From: Bergeyella cardium
GTDB taxonomy: Bacteria; Bacteroidota; Bacteroidia; Flavobacteriales; Weeksellaceae
DNA: 64,000 nucleotides
Direction of reading: 5' to 3'
Assembly (NCBI RefSeq): GCF_003614945.1
Contig: NZ_QYCZ01000001.1
Span: 1,506,001 to 1,570,000 of the forward strand
A program made the position numbers and the translations under genes. Under the pieces are notes generated by a model. That model did no database searches and was not told the DNA's origin. It saw only the letters and a program-made list of their open reading frames with translations. Shown piece after piece: positions 27,168-35,287 of the stretch; position 1 is the first letter of the stretch; each line of letters begins with the position of its first letter.

Positions 27168-28388
27168 TTAAGCATCGAGCTCACCTGCAATTATATTCAT
27201 ACTACACATTGTAACAATGGCATCTGAAATCCCAGCTCCCGTAATCATTTCTGGATATGCCTGATAATAAATAAAGCAAGGTCTTCTGAAATGCAATCTG
27301 TACGGACTTCTCCCTCCATCGCTCACTAAGTAAAACCCGAGCTCTCCATTTGCTCCTTCTACACAATTATAAACCTCTCCTACAGGTATATTGGTCTCTC
27401 CCATTACAATTTTAAAGTGATAAATAAGGGATTCCATTTTAGAATAAACATCTGATTTCTCAGGGAGGTAATATTCTGGAGCATCTGCGTGGAAGTCTCC
27501 ATCTGGAAGGTTTTCATAAGCCTGTTTAATGATTTTAAGAGATTCCCAAACTTCCTGCTGGCGAACCATAAATCTATCATAAGTATCGCCAGAAGTTCCC
27601 ACTGGAATGATGAAATCAAAATCCTCATAGGAAGAGTATGGCTGTGCTACACGCACATCATAATCCACTCCTGTCGCTCTGAGGTTAGGACCTGTAAATC
27701 CATAGCTTAAAGCCCTTTCGGAAGAGATAGCACCTACATTGATGGTTCTATCCATAAAGATTCTGTTTCGCTCTAAGAGGGAGCAGAATTCTCCATATCG
27801 CTTAGGGAAGTTTTTAATAAACTCCTGTAAATATTCGTGGAATTTATCATTAATATCTCTTTCAAAGCCACCGATTCTTCCCATATTGGTCGTCATCCTC
27901 GCACCACAGATTTGCTCATACATATTGTAGATACGCTCCCTGTCTTGGAACATATAGGTAAGCCCTGTAATGGCCCCTGCATCCATACCTGTAACACCAT
28001 TGCAAATCAGGTGGTCACCAATCCTTGCAAGCTCCATAAGGATCACCCTTAGATAATCTACCCTCTTAGGCGTTTCTATGCCCAAGAGTTTTTCTACGGT
28101 CATATGCCAGCCAAAGTTATTAATAGGCGCAGAGCAGTAGTTCAGCCTGTCGGTCAAAGTAGTAATCTGAGTAAGATTTCTCCTTTCGGCAATCTTCTCA
28201 AATGCACGGTGGATATAACCTACGGTTTGCTCGGAGTGGAGGATTTTCTCGCCATCCATCGTGAGGACATTCTGGAAAATCCCGTGCGTAGCGGGGTGTG
28301 TAGGCCCGAGATTGAGGGTATAAAGTTGCCCATCAATCTGCTCATTAATATCGTGGTTTAATATATTAGATAGCTCGTTGTTTTTCAT
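27168..28388 (-). CDS. nuoD: NADH-quinone oxidoreductase subunit D
   Basis: 49-kDa-type subunit that forms the quinone-reduction site with NuoB. It has 406 residues. Recognisable parts are LNLGPTHPATHGIFQNVL near the N terminus (the conserved His of the quinone site), GYIHRAFEKIAE, NYCSAPINNFGWHMTVEKLLG, and the C-terminal SPYRLHFRRPCFIYYQAYPE. It is separate from nuoC, unlike the NuoCD fusion of E. coli. Confidence 0.96.
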   Translation of the reverse strand: MKNNELSNILNHDINEQIDGQLYTLNLGPTHPATHGIFQNVLTMDGEKILHSEQTVGYIHRAFEKIAERRNLTQITTLTDRLNYCSAPINNFGWHMTVEKLLGIETPKRVDYLRVILMELARIGDHLICNGVTGMDAGAITGLTYMFQDRERIYNMYEQICGARMTTNMGRIGGFERDINDKFHEYLQEFIKNFPKRYGEFCSLLERNRIFMDRTINVGAISSERALSYGFTGPNLRATGVDYDVRVAQPYSSYEDFDFIIPVGTSGDTYDRFMVRQQEVWESLKIIKQAYENLPDGDFHADAPEYYLPEKSDVYSKMESLIYHFKIVMGETNIPVGEVYNCVEGANGELGFYLVSDGGRSPYRLHFRRPCFIYYQAYPEMITGAGISDAIVTMCSMNIIAGELDA

Positions 28389-28404
28389 ATCTATTAATTG
28401 TGAA

Positions 28405-28899
28405 TTACCTTCCGAACATTAAATCGTTTTTATCTGTTCTTGTACCATCTTCCAGTCTATATTCTTTCAGAAGAGGGTGGAAGCCTAAATCTGGCATATT
28501 TAGAATAACCCTTAAATCGGGATGCCCTTTAAATTTAATCCCAAAAAAGTCAAAGGTTTCTCTCTCCATCCAGTTGGCACCAGAAAATAAATCAACCAAA
28601 GAATCTACTTCTGCATTTTCTCTCGGCATAAAGGTTTTAAGGCGGATTCTCACATTCTCCATCATATTATGAAGATGGTAGATAACCCCGATTTCTTTCT
28701 CTTTATCATTTGGATAATGTATACCGCAGATATCGGTTAAGAAAAAGAAATTAAGAGACGAATCTTTGAGGTAATGAATCACCTTTTTTATCTCTTCTTT
28801 TTTTATTTCAAGAGTTAACAAACCATACGGCTCCGAAGCAGACAGCACGGCTTCTGGGAACTCGCGGGTAATGGCTTCTAAAACAAATTCATTTGTCAT
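28405..28899 (-). CDS. nuoC: NADH-quinone oxidoreductase subunit C
   Basis: 30-kDa-type peripheral subunit of complex I. It has 164 residues. The family signature is ERETFDFFGIKFKGHPDLRV, preceded by FFFLTDICGIHYPNDKEKEIGVIYHL. It ends 16 nt before nuoD and starts 30 nt after nuoB. Confidence 0.95.
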   Translation of the reverse strand: MTNEFVLEAITREFPEAVLSASEPYGLLTLEIKKEEIKKVIHYLKDSSLNFFFLTDICGIHYPNDKEKEIGVIYHLHNMMENVRIRLKTFMPRENAEVDSLVDLFSGANWMERETFDFFGIKFKGHPDLRVILNMPDLGFHPLLKEYRLEDGTRTDKNDLMFGR

Positions 28900-28929
28900 T
28901 TTCTCAGCTTTTAAGCGCTAAACAAAGTC

Positions 28930-29487
28930 TTAATTAATTCCGTAAGATTCTAATAACTTCTGATATTCTGGCAAATCTCTCCTTCTAATGCTTTCACTCT
29001 CTGCCAGTGCTTGCACCTGGAGCACACCTTCTATAATCTGCTCTGGTCTTGGCGGGCATCCTGGCACATACACATCTACGGGGATAATTTTATCTATCCC
29101 TTGGAGAACGGAATACGAGTCAAAAATACCACCACTACACGCACAAGCCCCTACAGCTACTACCCATTTAGGCTCTGCCATCTGGGTATAAATCTGCTTC
29201 AGTACAGGTCCTAATTTTTTGGAAATAGTACCGCAAACCATCAGCATATCTGCCTGTCTTGGCGAGAATGAGTTTCTCTCCATACCATATCTTGATGCAT
29301 CATAGGTAGGGTTTAGCATTGCCATATATTCTATACCGCAACAAGAGGTAGCAAAAGGAAGAGGCCAAAGAGAATATTTCCTTGCCAAACCGATTACACT
29401 GCTCAGTTTTGTAACAAAAAAGCCCTCACCTTCATATCCTTCGGGCATTTCTGCGGTAGTGATTATCTTTTTATTATTATCAGACAT
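28930..29487 (-). CDS. nuoB: NADH-quinone oxidoreductase subunit B
   Basis: Carries the terminal cluster N2 of complex I, next to the quinone site. It has 185 residues. Cluster cysteines are in FATSCCGIEYMAM (the tandem Cys pair), VGACACSGGIF and VYVPGCPPRPEQI. It lies 45 nt after nuoA. Confidence 0.96.
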   Translation of the reverse strand: MSDNNKKIITTAEMPEGYEGEGFFVTKLSSVIGLARKYSLWPLPFATSCCGIEYMAMLNPTYDASRYGMERNSFSPRQADMLMVCGTISKKLGPVLKQIYTQMAEPKWVVAVGACACSGGIFDSYSVLQGIDKIIPVDVYVPGCPPRPEQIIEGVLQVQALAESESIRRRDLPEYQKLLESYGIN

Positions 29488-29532
29488 TATCTTTTTTATT
29501 GTTTCGCTTGATTATTTTGTTCGAGTCATCGG

Positions 29533-29904
29533 TTATTTATTCCAATCCAAAGCTCCTCTTTTCAGCACATAGAAAAAAGCCACGAAAAATATAGCTACGA
29601 AAGTAAGCACAGCTAAAAAGCCTTCTACTCCGAATTCTTTAAAATTCAAAGCATAAGGATAGAAAAATACCACTTCTATATCAAAGAGTACGAATAAAAC
29701 TGCGGTAAGAAAATACTTTATAGAGAAAGGCGTTCTTGCATTTCCTTCTACCTCTACACCACACTCAAAACTCTGGTTTTTTGTGGTGGTAGTTTTCTTT
29801 TGCCTTGGTCCTAAAAAATGCGCTCCCAATAGAGAGACCGCTACAAAACCTATAGCTACAACAGCTTGAATTAAAATCGGAATATAATCATTAGGTAAAT
29901 CCAT
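29533..29904 (-). CDS. nuoA: NADH-quinone oxidoreductase subunit A
   Basis: Three-helix membrane subunit of complex I and first gene of the 14-gene operon that runs to 16629. I choose the ATG at 29904 (123 residues, MDLPNDYIPI), which fits the family N terminus. An in-frame TTG at 29916 would add four residues. Family signatures are the loop with FECGVEVEGNARTPFSIKYF and the helix VLFVLFDIEVVFFYPYAL with its acidic residues. The operon order A-B-C-D-E-F-G-H-I-J-K-L-M-N is the standard one with all 14 genes separate. Confidence 0.95.
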   Translation of the reverse strand: MDLPNDYIPILIQAVVAIGFVAVSLLGAHFLGPRQKKTTTTKNQSFECGVEVEGNARTPFSIKYFLTAVLFVLFDIEVVFFYPYALNFKEFGVEGFLAVLTFVAIFFVAFFYVLKRGALDWNK

Positions 29905-29929
29905 TTTTACACTCAATTTTATTTGGGGG

Positions 29930-29937
29930 CAAATTTA
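29930..29937 (-). promoter_or_regulatory. Probable -7 box of the nuo operon
   Basis: TAAATTTG on the minus strand, ending 25 nt upstream of the nuoA ATG at 29904. A matching -33 TTG is not obvious. Confidence 0.45.
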
Positions 29938-30034
29938 GCCAATTAAAATCATCATTAAAAAATAAAAGACAGCAATATCCCCTTTAAATGCCCTAAAATG
30001 TTAAATTTATAAATCATATAAATTAATTTTTAGT

Positions 30035-30042
30035 TACCTTTG
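30035..30042 (+). promoter_or_regulatory. -7 box upstream of bshA
   Basis: TACCTTTG fits TAnnTTTG and ends 24 nt before the ATG at 30067. No clear -33 element. Confidence 0.45.
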
Positions 30043-30066
30043 AGCCCCAAATTTTAGACTTGAATA

Positions 30067-31212
30067 ATGAAAATAGGAATCTTATGTTATCCCACTTATG
30101 GAGGTAGTGGAATTGTGGCAACAGAGCTTGGGATGACGCTCGCAGATAAAGGCTACGAAGTTCATTTTATCTCTAATAATCTACCCGCGAGGTTAGACAT
30201 TACCAACCCCAATATTTTTTTCCACAAAGTCAATGTACAGACCTACCCTCTTTTTCAATATCAACCCTATGATATTGCGCTTTCTTCTATGATTTACAGG
30301 GTGAGCACGCTTTACAAGTTAGATCTTCTGCACGCTCACTACGCTATCCCTTATGCTTATGCGGCATTTACCGCCAAGCAGATGCTCAAACAAGATGGCA
30401 AAGACATCCCTCTCATCACTACTTTACACGGGACAGACATCACTCTGGTGGGTCAGCATCCCAGCTATAAGCACGCGGTAGAGTTCTCCATCAATCAGTC
30501 CGACACCATTACCGCCGTTTCCGAGAGTTTAAAGAAAGATACCCTTCAGTTTTTCAATATCAAGAAGGAGATAAAAGTCATCAATAACTTTATAGATAAT
30601 AGTCTATTTATAAAATGTACGAAGTGCGACCGCAGCCAGTTTGCCCTTCCAAATGAGAAAATCCTCATCCATATCTCAAACCTCCGACCTGTAAAGCGGA
30701 TAGAAGATGTACTACAGATTTTCAGGAATGTAAACAGGAAAATAGCCTCCAAGCTCATCATCATAGGCGAAGGTCCCGATATGGAAAAGGTAAATGAATT
30801 TCTGGAAAACCATACCGAACTGATAGACAAAATCCGCCTTCTGGGCAAAACCAATGATTTATACAAAATCCTTGAGCTCTCCGACCTCTTCCTCCTCCCC
30901 TCCGAGCAAGAGAGTTTCGGTCTCGCTGCCCTTGAAGCAATGGCAGCATACACTCCCGTTATCAGCTCAAATGCTGGAGGTATCCCCGAAGTAAATATAC
31001 AAGGAGAAACAGGCTACTTAGCAGAAGTAGGAAATGTAGAAGCGATGAGCAACTATGCAATAAAACTCCTGAGTGATGACCACCTCCTCAACCAAATGAA
31101 GCAACAGGCAAAAGAGCAAGCCCTCCGCTTTGATATAAAAAACATTATCCCCCAATACGAAAAAATGTATTCCGAAACTTTGGAAAGCAGCAAAAAAAAT
31201 ACAGTCTTTTAA
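30067..31212 (+). CDS. bshA: N-acetyl-alpha-D-glucosaminyl L-malate synthase BshA
   Basis: GT4-family glycosyltransferase that joins UDP-GlcNAc to L-malate, the first step of bacillithiol synthesis in the cytoplasm. It has 381 residues. BshA-type landmarks are CYPTYGGSGIVATELG at the N terminus, DLLHAHYAIPYAYAAF, TTLHGTDITLVGQHPSY, then the GT4 donor site with SNLRPVKRIEDV and LPSEQESFGLAALEAMA. The last codons and stop are part of a perfect terminator palindrome. The other bacillithiol genes (bshB, bshC) are not in this window. Confidence 0.92.
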   Translation: MKIGILCYPTYGGSGIVATELGMTLADKGYEVHFISNNLPARLDITNPNIFFHKVNVQTYPLFQYQPYDIALSSMIYRVSTLYKLDLLHAHYAIPYAYAAFTAKQMLKQDGKDIPLITTLHGTDITLVGQHPSYKHAVEFSINQSDTITAVSESLKKDTLQFFNIKKEIKVINNFIDNSLFIKCTKCDRSQFALPNEKILIHISNLRPVKRIEDVLQIFRNVNRKIASKLIIIGEGPDMEKVNEFLENHTELIDKIRLLGKTNDLYKILELSDLFLLPSEQESFGLAALEAMAAYTPVISSNAGGIPEVNIQGETGYLAEVGNVEAMSNYAIKLLSDDHLLNQMKQQAKEQALRFDIKNIIPQYEKMYSETLESSKKNTVF

Positions 31213-31227
31213 AGACTGTATTTTTTT
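31192..31227. terminator. Terminator overlapping the bshA stop codon
   Basis: A long palindrome with arms AAAATACAGTCTTTT / AAAGACTGTATTTT, flanked by A and T runs. The TAA stop of bshA (31210-31212) is at its centre, so the final codons KNTVF form the upstream arm. It would work on either strand. Confidence 0.8.
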
Positions 31228-31320
31228 TGCTATTAGCTTTAGGCAGTAGGCTGTGGATGGTAAGTTTGTGGTAATCGCATCACCGGCTACGGTGCGGTGC
31301 TACGGCTATAAGCATATTTG
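31228..31320. repeat. Mini-hairpin mosaic copy upstream of murB
   Basis: GCTATTAGCTTTAGGC-like tract, then CACCGGCTACGGTG (31281-31294) and a truncated GGTGCTACGGC, ending just before the murB promoter. Confidence 0.65.
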
Positions 31321-31321
31321 C

Positions 31322-31329
31322 TATCTTTG
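31322..31329 (+). promoter_or_regulatory. -7 box of murB, leaderless geometry
   Basis: TATCTTTG ends only 5 nt before the murB ATG at 31335. In Bacteroidota transcription starts a few bases after this box, so the mRNA would begin at or next to the start codon. Confidence 0.55.
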
Positions 31330-31334
31330 CAGCT

Positions 31335-32354
31335 ATGGAAATTCAAGAAAACATCTCCCTAAAACCTTTTAATACATTTGGAATAGAGGTACAAGCGAGG
31401 TTCTTCACTCGTGCAAAAAGCATCGATGAGCTGAAAGCTGCAATAGGCTTTGCAAAGGATAAAAACCTTCCGCTCCTCTTCCTTGGTGGCGGGAGTAATG
31501 TACTTTTCACCGAGAATTATAACGGTCTGGTGGTTTTAGTCCAGATGAAAGGAATCACAACTCAGCCTGCGGGTGAAAACGAGGTTTTGGTAACGGCACA
31601 GGCAGGTGAGAACTGGCATAAATTCGTGCAGTGGTGCCTTAATCAAGATTTTGGTGGGCTGGAAAACCTCTCATTAATCCCAGGAAATGTAGGCACCTGC
31701 CCTATGCAAAACATCGGGGCGTATGGAGTGGAGATTAAGGACAGATTTCACCACTGTAAGGCACTCAATATTGAAACTTTGGAAGTGGAAGAGTTTAGCC
31801 TTTCCGATTGTAAATTCGGCTATCGGGAATCTTTCTTCAAGCACGAAGGCAAAGGGAAATATGTGATTTTGGAAGTCAGTTTCCTCCTTACCACGACTAA
31901 TCACGAACTGAAAACAGGCTATGGAGCCATCCAAGAAGACTTGCAGCGCTTAGGGATTTCCAAACCTACGATACAGGAGATTTCAAAGGCAGTAGTGCGC
32001 ATCAGAGAAACCAAGCTCCCCAATCCAAAGGAGACGGGCAATGCTGGCAGCTTCTTCAAAAACCCAGTTATCAGCAAAGAAAAGTTTGAAGCACTCAAAA
32101 ACCTTTACCCAGAAATACCGAGCTATCCAAATGGTGATTTCATCAAACTCCCCGCAGGCTGGCTGATAGAAAAAGCAGGCTGGAAAGGTAAGCAAGTGGG
32201 CAATGTAGCGGTGCACAACCGCCAGGCACTCGTGATTATCAACTGCACGGGAGAGGCTACTGGCAAGGAAATTTTTAATTTCTCAGCACAGATTATCGCT
32301 TCTATAAAGGAGAAATTCGGAATCGAGTTAGAAAGGGAAGTAAATATCATCTAA
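31335..32354 (+). CDS. murB: UDP-N-acetylenolpyruvoylglucosamine reductase MurB
   Basis: FAD-dependent reduction of enolpyruvyl-UDP-GlcNAc to UDP-MurNAc in peptidoglycan precursor synthesis. It has 339 residues. The FAD-binding motif is LFLGGGSNVLF; the type I signature GLENLSLIPGNVGTCPMQNI and GAYGVEIKD follows; the catalytic serine is in NAGSFFKNP. The C-terminal part PAGWLIEKAGWKGKQVGN is typical. It starts directly after a -7 box, suggesting a leaderless transcript. A 137-residue unknown gene starts 3 nt after its stop. Confidence 0.95.
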   Translation: MEIQENISLKPFNTFGIEVQARFFTRAKSIDELKAAIGFAKDKNLPLLFLGGGSNVLFTENYNGLVVLVQMKGITTQPAGENEVLVTAQAGENWHKFVQWCLNQDFGGLENLSLIPGNVGTCPMQNIGAYGVEIKDRFHHCKALNIETLEVEEFSLSDCKFGYRESFFKHEGKGKYVILEVSFLLTTTNHELKTGYGAIQEDLQRLGISKPTIQEISKAVVRIRETKLPNPKETGNAGSFFKNPVISKEKFEALKNLYPEIPSYPNGDFIKLPAGWLIEKAGWKGKQVGNVAVHNRQALVIINCTGEATGKEIFNFSAQIIASIKEKFGIELEREVNII

Positions 32355-32357
32355 AAA

Positions 32358-32771
32358 ATGAGCGATATAGATATTTTAGTAGATAAAACGGTGGAGTTCG
32401 CCATAGATGAGGCTACGCAGAAGCTCAATTCTGAGCAAAAATTTCAGCCATTTTCTTTTCTGATAAATTCTGATGGTGGCTTTACCTCCGTTATTCCCGC
32501 CGTGTATGATTATTACTTTGATGAAAGTGTAATGGTAGATTCTTTTAAGAGTTTTGGGAATGAAAAACTAATGGGCACTGCCGAGGGGTTTTGCATTTGC
32601 TATACCTCCAGTGTCTCTTTAAAGGGTGGCGAGGTAGAGGCAATCGTCGTATTCTGTAAGTTTAAGAATGACCATCTCCCCCTCAAAACGAGGATTTATT
32701 ACTTCCCATTTACCACCTCTCACGGTAGTGTTTTCATAGATTTTGAGGCATCTTTCGCCAGCGAGGCTTAG
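32358..32771 (+). CDS. Hypothetical protein, 137 residues
   Basis: I do not recognise this protein. It has no signal peptide or membrane segment; the middle is a mixed beta-rich sequence (GFCICYTSSVSLKGGEVEAIVVFC), suggesting a small cytoplasmic alpha/beta or beta fold. The ATG lies 3 nt after the murB stop, so the two are probably co-transcribed. Its 3' end overlaps the convergent GNAT gene by 4 bases. The frame is free of stops over 137 codons with codon use like murB, which supports a real gene. Confidence 0.65.
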   Translation: MSDIDILVDKTVEFAIDEATQKLNSEQKFQPFSFLINSDGGFTSVIPAVYDYYFDESVMVDSFKSFGNEKLMGTAEGFCICYTSSVSLKGGEVEAIVVFCKFKNDHLPLKTRIYYFPFTTSHGSVFIDFEASFASEA

Positions 32772-33289
32772 CCCTCTACACCATAGACCGTCCGGTGAAT
32801 TTCCTGCTCTACTGCTTGGACATCCTTTGGGAGCCAAGATGCCATCAGGAAGAGTTCCAAAGGATTCTTACCTTCCTCATAGCTCGGTTGTATATAGCTT
32901 TCATTAATGATGCTGAGGCTGTTTTTCTGGTAAAAACCAATCCGCCTCTCGGCAATTTCACTGAGGTAGGAAGGTTCAGATTCTAATATGATATTAGAAT
33001 GCTCTTCTATCAGGGTTTTTACCACCACAGAGCCGAGTTTTTGATTTCTAAACTCTTCAAAAACCTCAAAATGCTCCACAAAAATACTTTCGGAGAGCTT
33101 CCAGAGAACGAGGTAGCCCACCTCTGCCTCCCGCCAGAGAATAGAATTTACAAAAGCATTCGGATGCTCAAAAAGTGCCTTAAACTGCTCATCATTTCGT
33201 CTTTCATCTGCTGGGAAAGTGGTGGTATAGGCTCTATAAATCTTCTGTGCAGAAGGATTTTCAAAAGAGTGTACAGGTAGGAATTTCAT
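32768..33289 (-). CDS. GNAT-family N-acetyltransferase
   Basis: Probable acetyl-CoA-dependent acyltransferase of unknown substrate. It has 173 residues. The GNAT core is recognisable: YLVLWKLSESIFVEHFEVFEEFRNQKLGSVVVKTLIEE, where the RNQKLG segment stands at the acetyl-CoA pyrophosphate-binding loop (Q/RxxGxG/A), followed by AERRIGFYQKNSL near the C terminus. It overlaps the convergent gene to its left by 4 bases. It follows the PspC-like gene by 7 nt, so the pair is likely one unit with DUF2851. Confidence 0.78.
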   Translation of the reverse strand: MKFLPVHSFENPSAQKIYRAYTTTFPADERRNDEQFKALFEHPNAFVNSILWREAEVGYLVLWKLSESIFVEHFEVFEEFRNQKLGSVVVKTLIEEHSNIILESEPSYLSEIAERRIGFYQKNSLSIINESYIQPSYEEGKNPLELFLMASWLPKDVQAVEQEIHRTVYGVEG

Positions 33290-33296
33290 CGTTCAG

Positions 33297-33518
33297 CTAT
33301 AAATCAAAAACGCTGGGTCTCCTCACGATAAAAATATCTTTCACCCAAAGCATAAACGCCATAGCGAGGTAGATAAGAAAGAAAAAACCCGCCGTAGCAA
33401 AGGTTGAATAAATAAAAAATACCCTGAGTTTAGAAACGGGAATCCCGAGCTTTGTACCGAACCGTGTAAGTACCCCGAACCATTCGCGCTCCATTTTATG
33501 GCGTAAGTTGCTAAACAT
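33297..33518 (-). CDS. PspC-domain small membrane protein
   Basis: Single PspC-like domain of 73 residues: the N-terminal REWFGVLTRFGTKLGIPVSKLRVFFIY is the conserved domain motif, followed by one or two membrane helices (FFFLIYLAMAFMLWV). PspC proteins are linked to envelope stress responses in proteobacteria; in this phylum the role is not established. It lies 16 nt after the DUF2851 gene and 7 nt before the GNAT gene, all on the minus strand. Confidence 0.8.
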   Translation of the reverse strand: MFSNLRHKMEREWFGVLTRFGTKLGIPVSKLRVFFIYSTFATAGFFFLIYLAMAFMLWVKDIFIVRRPSVFDL

Positions 33519-33534
33519 ATCTTATTATTAAGTA

Positions 33535-34818
33535 TTAATTAGGCTCCGATTTCCTGAGAATCTGCAAACCGACGGCGCAATTTAAACATTTTTTTCTAAG
33601 GCAGAAACTCCTGTATTGGTAGAGATAGCTCTGGCTTTGCAGTGCATTTTTTACCTCACAACCGAGCGCTTTCCATTCGGAGATAATCGTATTTTTCTCG
33701 GCAGGGATTTCCTTATAAAGACCGATGATTTCTTCCTTCATTTCCCCTCTTTTCTCCTCAAAAGCGCTGTAATAAGTATATTTCATAGGGAGAATGACAT
33801 TGATGATGATAAGGTCAATAAAGGCTGCACTGAGCTTCTTCGGTTGAGATTTTGCTACCTCCTTCCCAAACTTAAAATGCGTATCCCAATAGCTGGAAGC
33901 CTTCACTCCGCTAAAAAGATTCCTCAGCTCAGGATAGGTTTTTGCCTCCATTATCTTTGAAAATAGATTTTGATTGAGATGATAGACCTGCGCCAGCTGA
34001 GAGAGCCTAATAGTTGGGAAGTTCGCCGGCCTTAGCCTTAGAAATTTTGGAGAGAAGCAGATACTACCGAGATTAAATTTCTTAGTGATAAAATCATACT
34101 CCCTCTTCCAGCTCTGGTGCTCTTCATCGGTAGAATGAGTGAGCCAGCCAGCCTTCCCAAAGAGGAAAGACTCCAGCTGCTTTGCCTCCTGACTGAGCTT
34201 CCTGATGGTAGAAAACGGAGCGCTTTCGGCGATGCTTTTAAATATCTCGGCATTTACCTTCAGCCCGAAGCTATACGCCATATAATGGAAGAGCACTGCC
34301 TCGTAATCGTTCTTATAACGCTCTAATTCCCGTTGAATTTTCTCAGATTTCTCATCCAGCTTCTTCAAAAGGTTCTCTCTGTGGAAGTCCTCAGACTGCT
34401 TCTGACCGAGGAAAAGCTCTTGGCAGGGAATAAATTCTGCCTTTGAAGCCAGCACTTCATACCGAGCAATAACCTCTGGGCTAATATAATTTTTGAGTTC
34501 TATTGTGGGGATATTTCGCTCCTTAAGGAAGGCGATTTCCTTGTCGTGAATAAAGACAGCGTGGAGAATTACATTCTGATACGCCTCATCTTTGGAGTGC
34601 CCGTGCAAATCCCAATCCGACGAGCGCAAGTGCAGTTCTATATGCCCCGAAAAGCGAATTCCGTTCGTCTCTATCCTTGCAACTTGGAAGTCTGCCCCAG
34701 CATCTCGGTTCCAGCTTCCAAAGTCTAATACCTTCACAGGATTTCCCTCCGTATCCTGAAAAAGATGAGTACCAAAAACCTTGTGATTCCAAAGGTATTG
34801 AAGCAGTAATTCATTCAT
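33535..34818 (-). CDS. DUF2851 family protein
   Basis: Member of DUF2851, a family of unknown function widespread in Bacteroidota. It has 427 residues. The N-terminal half has the best conserved blocks (LLQYLWNHKVF, VLDFGSWNRDAGADFQVARI, GHIELHLRSSDWDLHGH, NVILHAVFIHDK), whose acidic and His residues resemble a metal-dependent nuclease arrangement, though this is only my inference. The C terminus carries four cysteines (CLRKKCLNC), a possible zinc site. It heads a three-gene minus-strand unit with the PspC and GNAT genes. Confidence 0.85.
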   Translation of the reverse strand: MNELLLQYLWNHKVFGTHLFQDTEGNPVKVLDFGSWNRDAGADFQVARIETNGIRFSGHIELHLRSSDWDLHGHSKDEAYQNVILHAVFIHDKEIAFLKERNIPTIELKNYISPEVIARYEVLASKAEFIPCQELFLGQKQSEDFHRENLLKKLDEKSEKIQRELERYKNDYEAVLFHYMAYSFGLKVNAEIFKSIAESAPFSTIRKLSQEAKQLESFLFGKAGWLTHSTDEEHQSWKREYDFITKKFNLGSICFSPKFLRLRPANFPTIRLSQLAQVYHLNQNLFSKIMEAKTYPELRNLFSGVKASSYWDTHFKFGKEVAKSQPKKLSAAFIDLIIINVILPMKYTYYSAFEEKRGEMKEEIIGLYKEIPAEKNTIISEWKALGCEVKNALQSQSYLYQYRSFCLRKKCLNCAVGLQILRKSEPN

Positions 34819-34934
34819 ATCTTAATCTTTGACTTGCACAAATATAAGGCTTCTAACAAATAGCTAATTGCTATTAGCTAACAGCCAACCGCCAATTATC
34901 GTTTTAATAAAAAAATACGCTGTTTTTTATCAAC

Positions 34935-35121
34935 TTTTAGGTTCTTAACCTAAAAATTCTGGTTTCTAACCTAAAATTTTAGGTCCTGAACCTAATTGAA
35001 TACGGTGACCCACCTAATCGTTCGGGTTTTTAACCTAAATGACGGCCTTTTTAACCCAAAAGATAGGGTCTCTGACCCAAATGATGGGGTCTCTGACCCA
35101 AATAATAGGGTCTATGACCCC
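34935..35121. repeat. Tandem array of nine 21-nt dyad units
   Basis: Nine units at a 20-22 nt period (GG of the left arm at 34940, 34961, 34982, 35004, 35025, 35044, 35067, 35088, 35109). Each is a short dyad with a 3-4 nt centre: GGTT-CTT-AACC, GGTT-TCT-AACC, GGTC-CTGA-ACC, GGTG-ACC-CACC, GGTT-TTT-AACC, a weaker GGCC copy, and three GGGTC-N3-GACCC. The arms change in a compensating way between units. Left units are T/A-flanked, right units G/C-richer. Confidence 0.85.
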
Positions 35122-35133
35122 TTTTTAAAAACT

Positions 35134-35160
35134 TCCCCCTAGACAAATCATCTAGGGGGA
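35134..35160 (-). terminator. Terminator of the ABC exporter operon
   Basis: 10-bp stem TCCCCCTAGA (35134-35143) / TCTAGGGGGA (35151-35160). On the minus strand it is followed by AGTTTTTAAAAA, 128 nt after the end of the adaptor gene. Confidence 0.65.
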
Positions 35161-35287
35161 TTTTCTGTTATAATGCTAATGATGCTATACCTAAAAGCCA
35201 ATTATCAACACGCTAGTGTCCCTACTAAGTGCCTGCCGTGCTACGGCTAAGTGCGCCACTTGCAAGATGTGCTCCCCACGCAGTGGG

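Larger units (their letters stand above)
34819..35287. other. Non-coding gap with tandem dyad array, terminator and hairpin mosaic
   Basis: From left to right: a TAGCTAATTGCTATTAGC-like tract (34860-34900), a tandem array of 21-nt dyad units (34935-35121, listed separately), a terminator hairpin (35134-35160), and a mini-hairpin mosaic (35200-35287) with GCCGTGCTACGGC (35235-35247), a variant CACTTGCAAGATG (35257-35269) and CCCACGCAGTGGG (35275-35287). The last hairpin touches the stop codon of the adaptor gene. No coding frame is supported. Confidence 0.7.

Noticed and set aside
32999-33280. Plus-strand 93-residue ORF
   Set aside because: Shadow of the GNAT gene.
34935-35121. CRISPR array
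   Set aside because: The period is only 21 nt, with no unique spacers and no cas genes in the window.
34984-35121. Coding repeat (7-residue repeat protein) on the minus strand
   Set aside because: One minus-strand frame is open for about 115 nt with a GSETPSF-like repeat, but it has stop codons at both ends, no start codon and no ribosome site.
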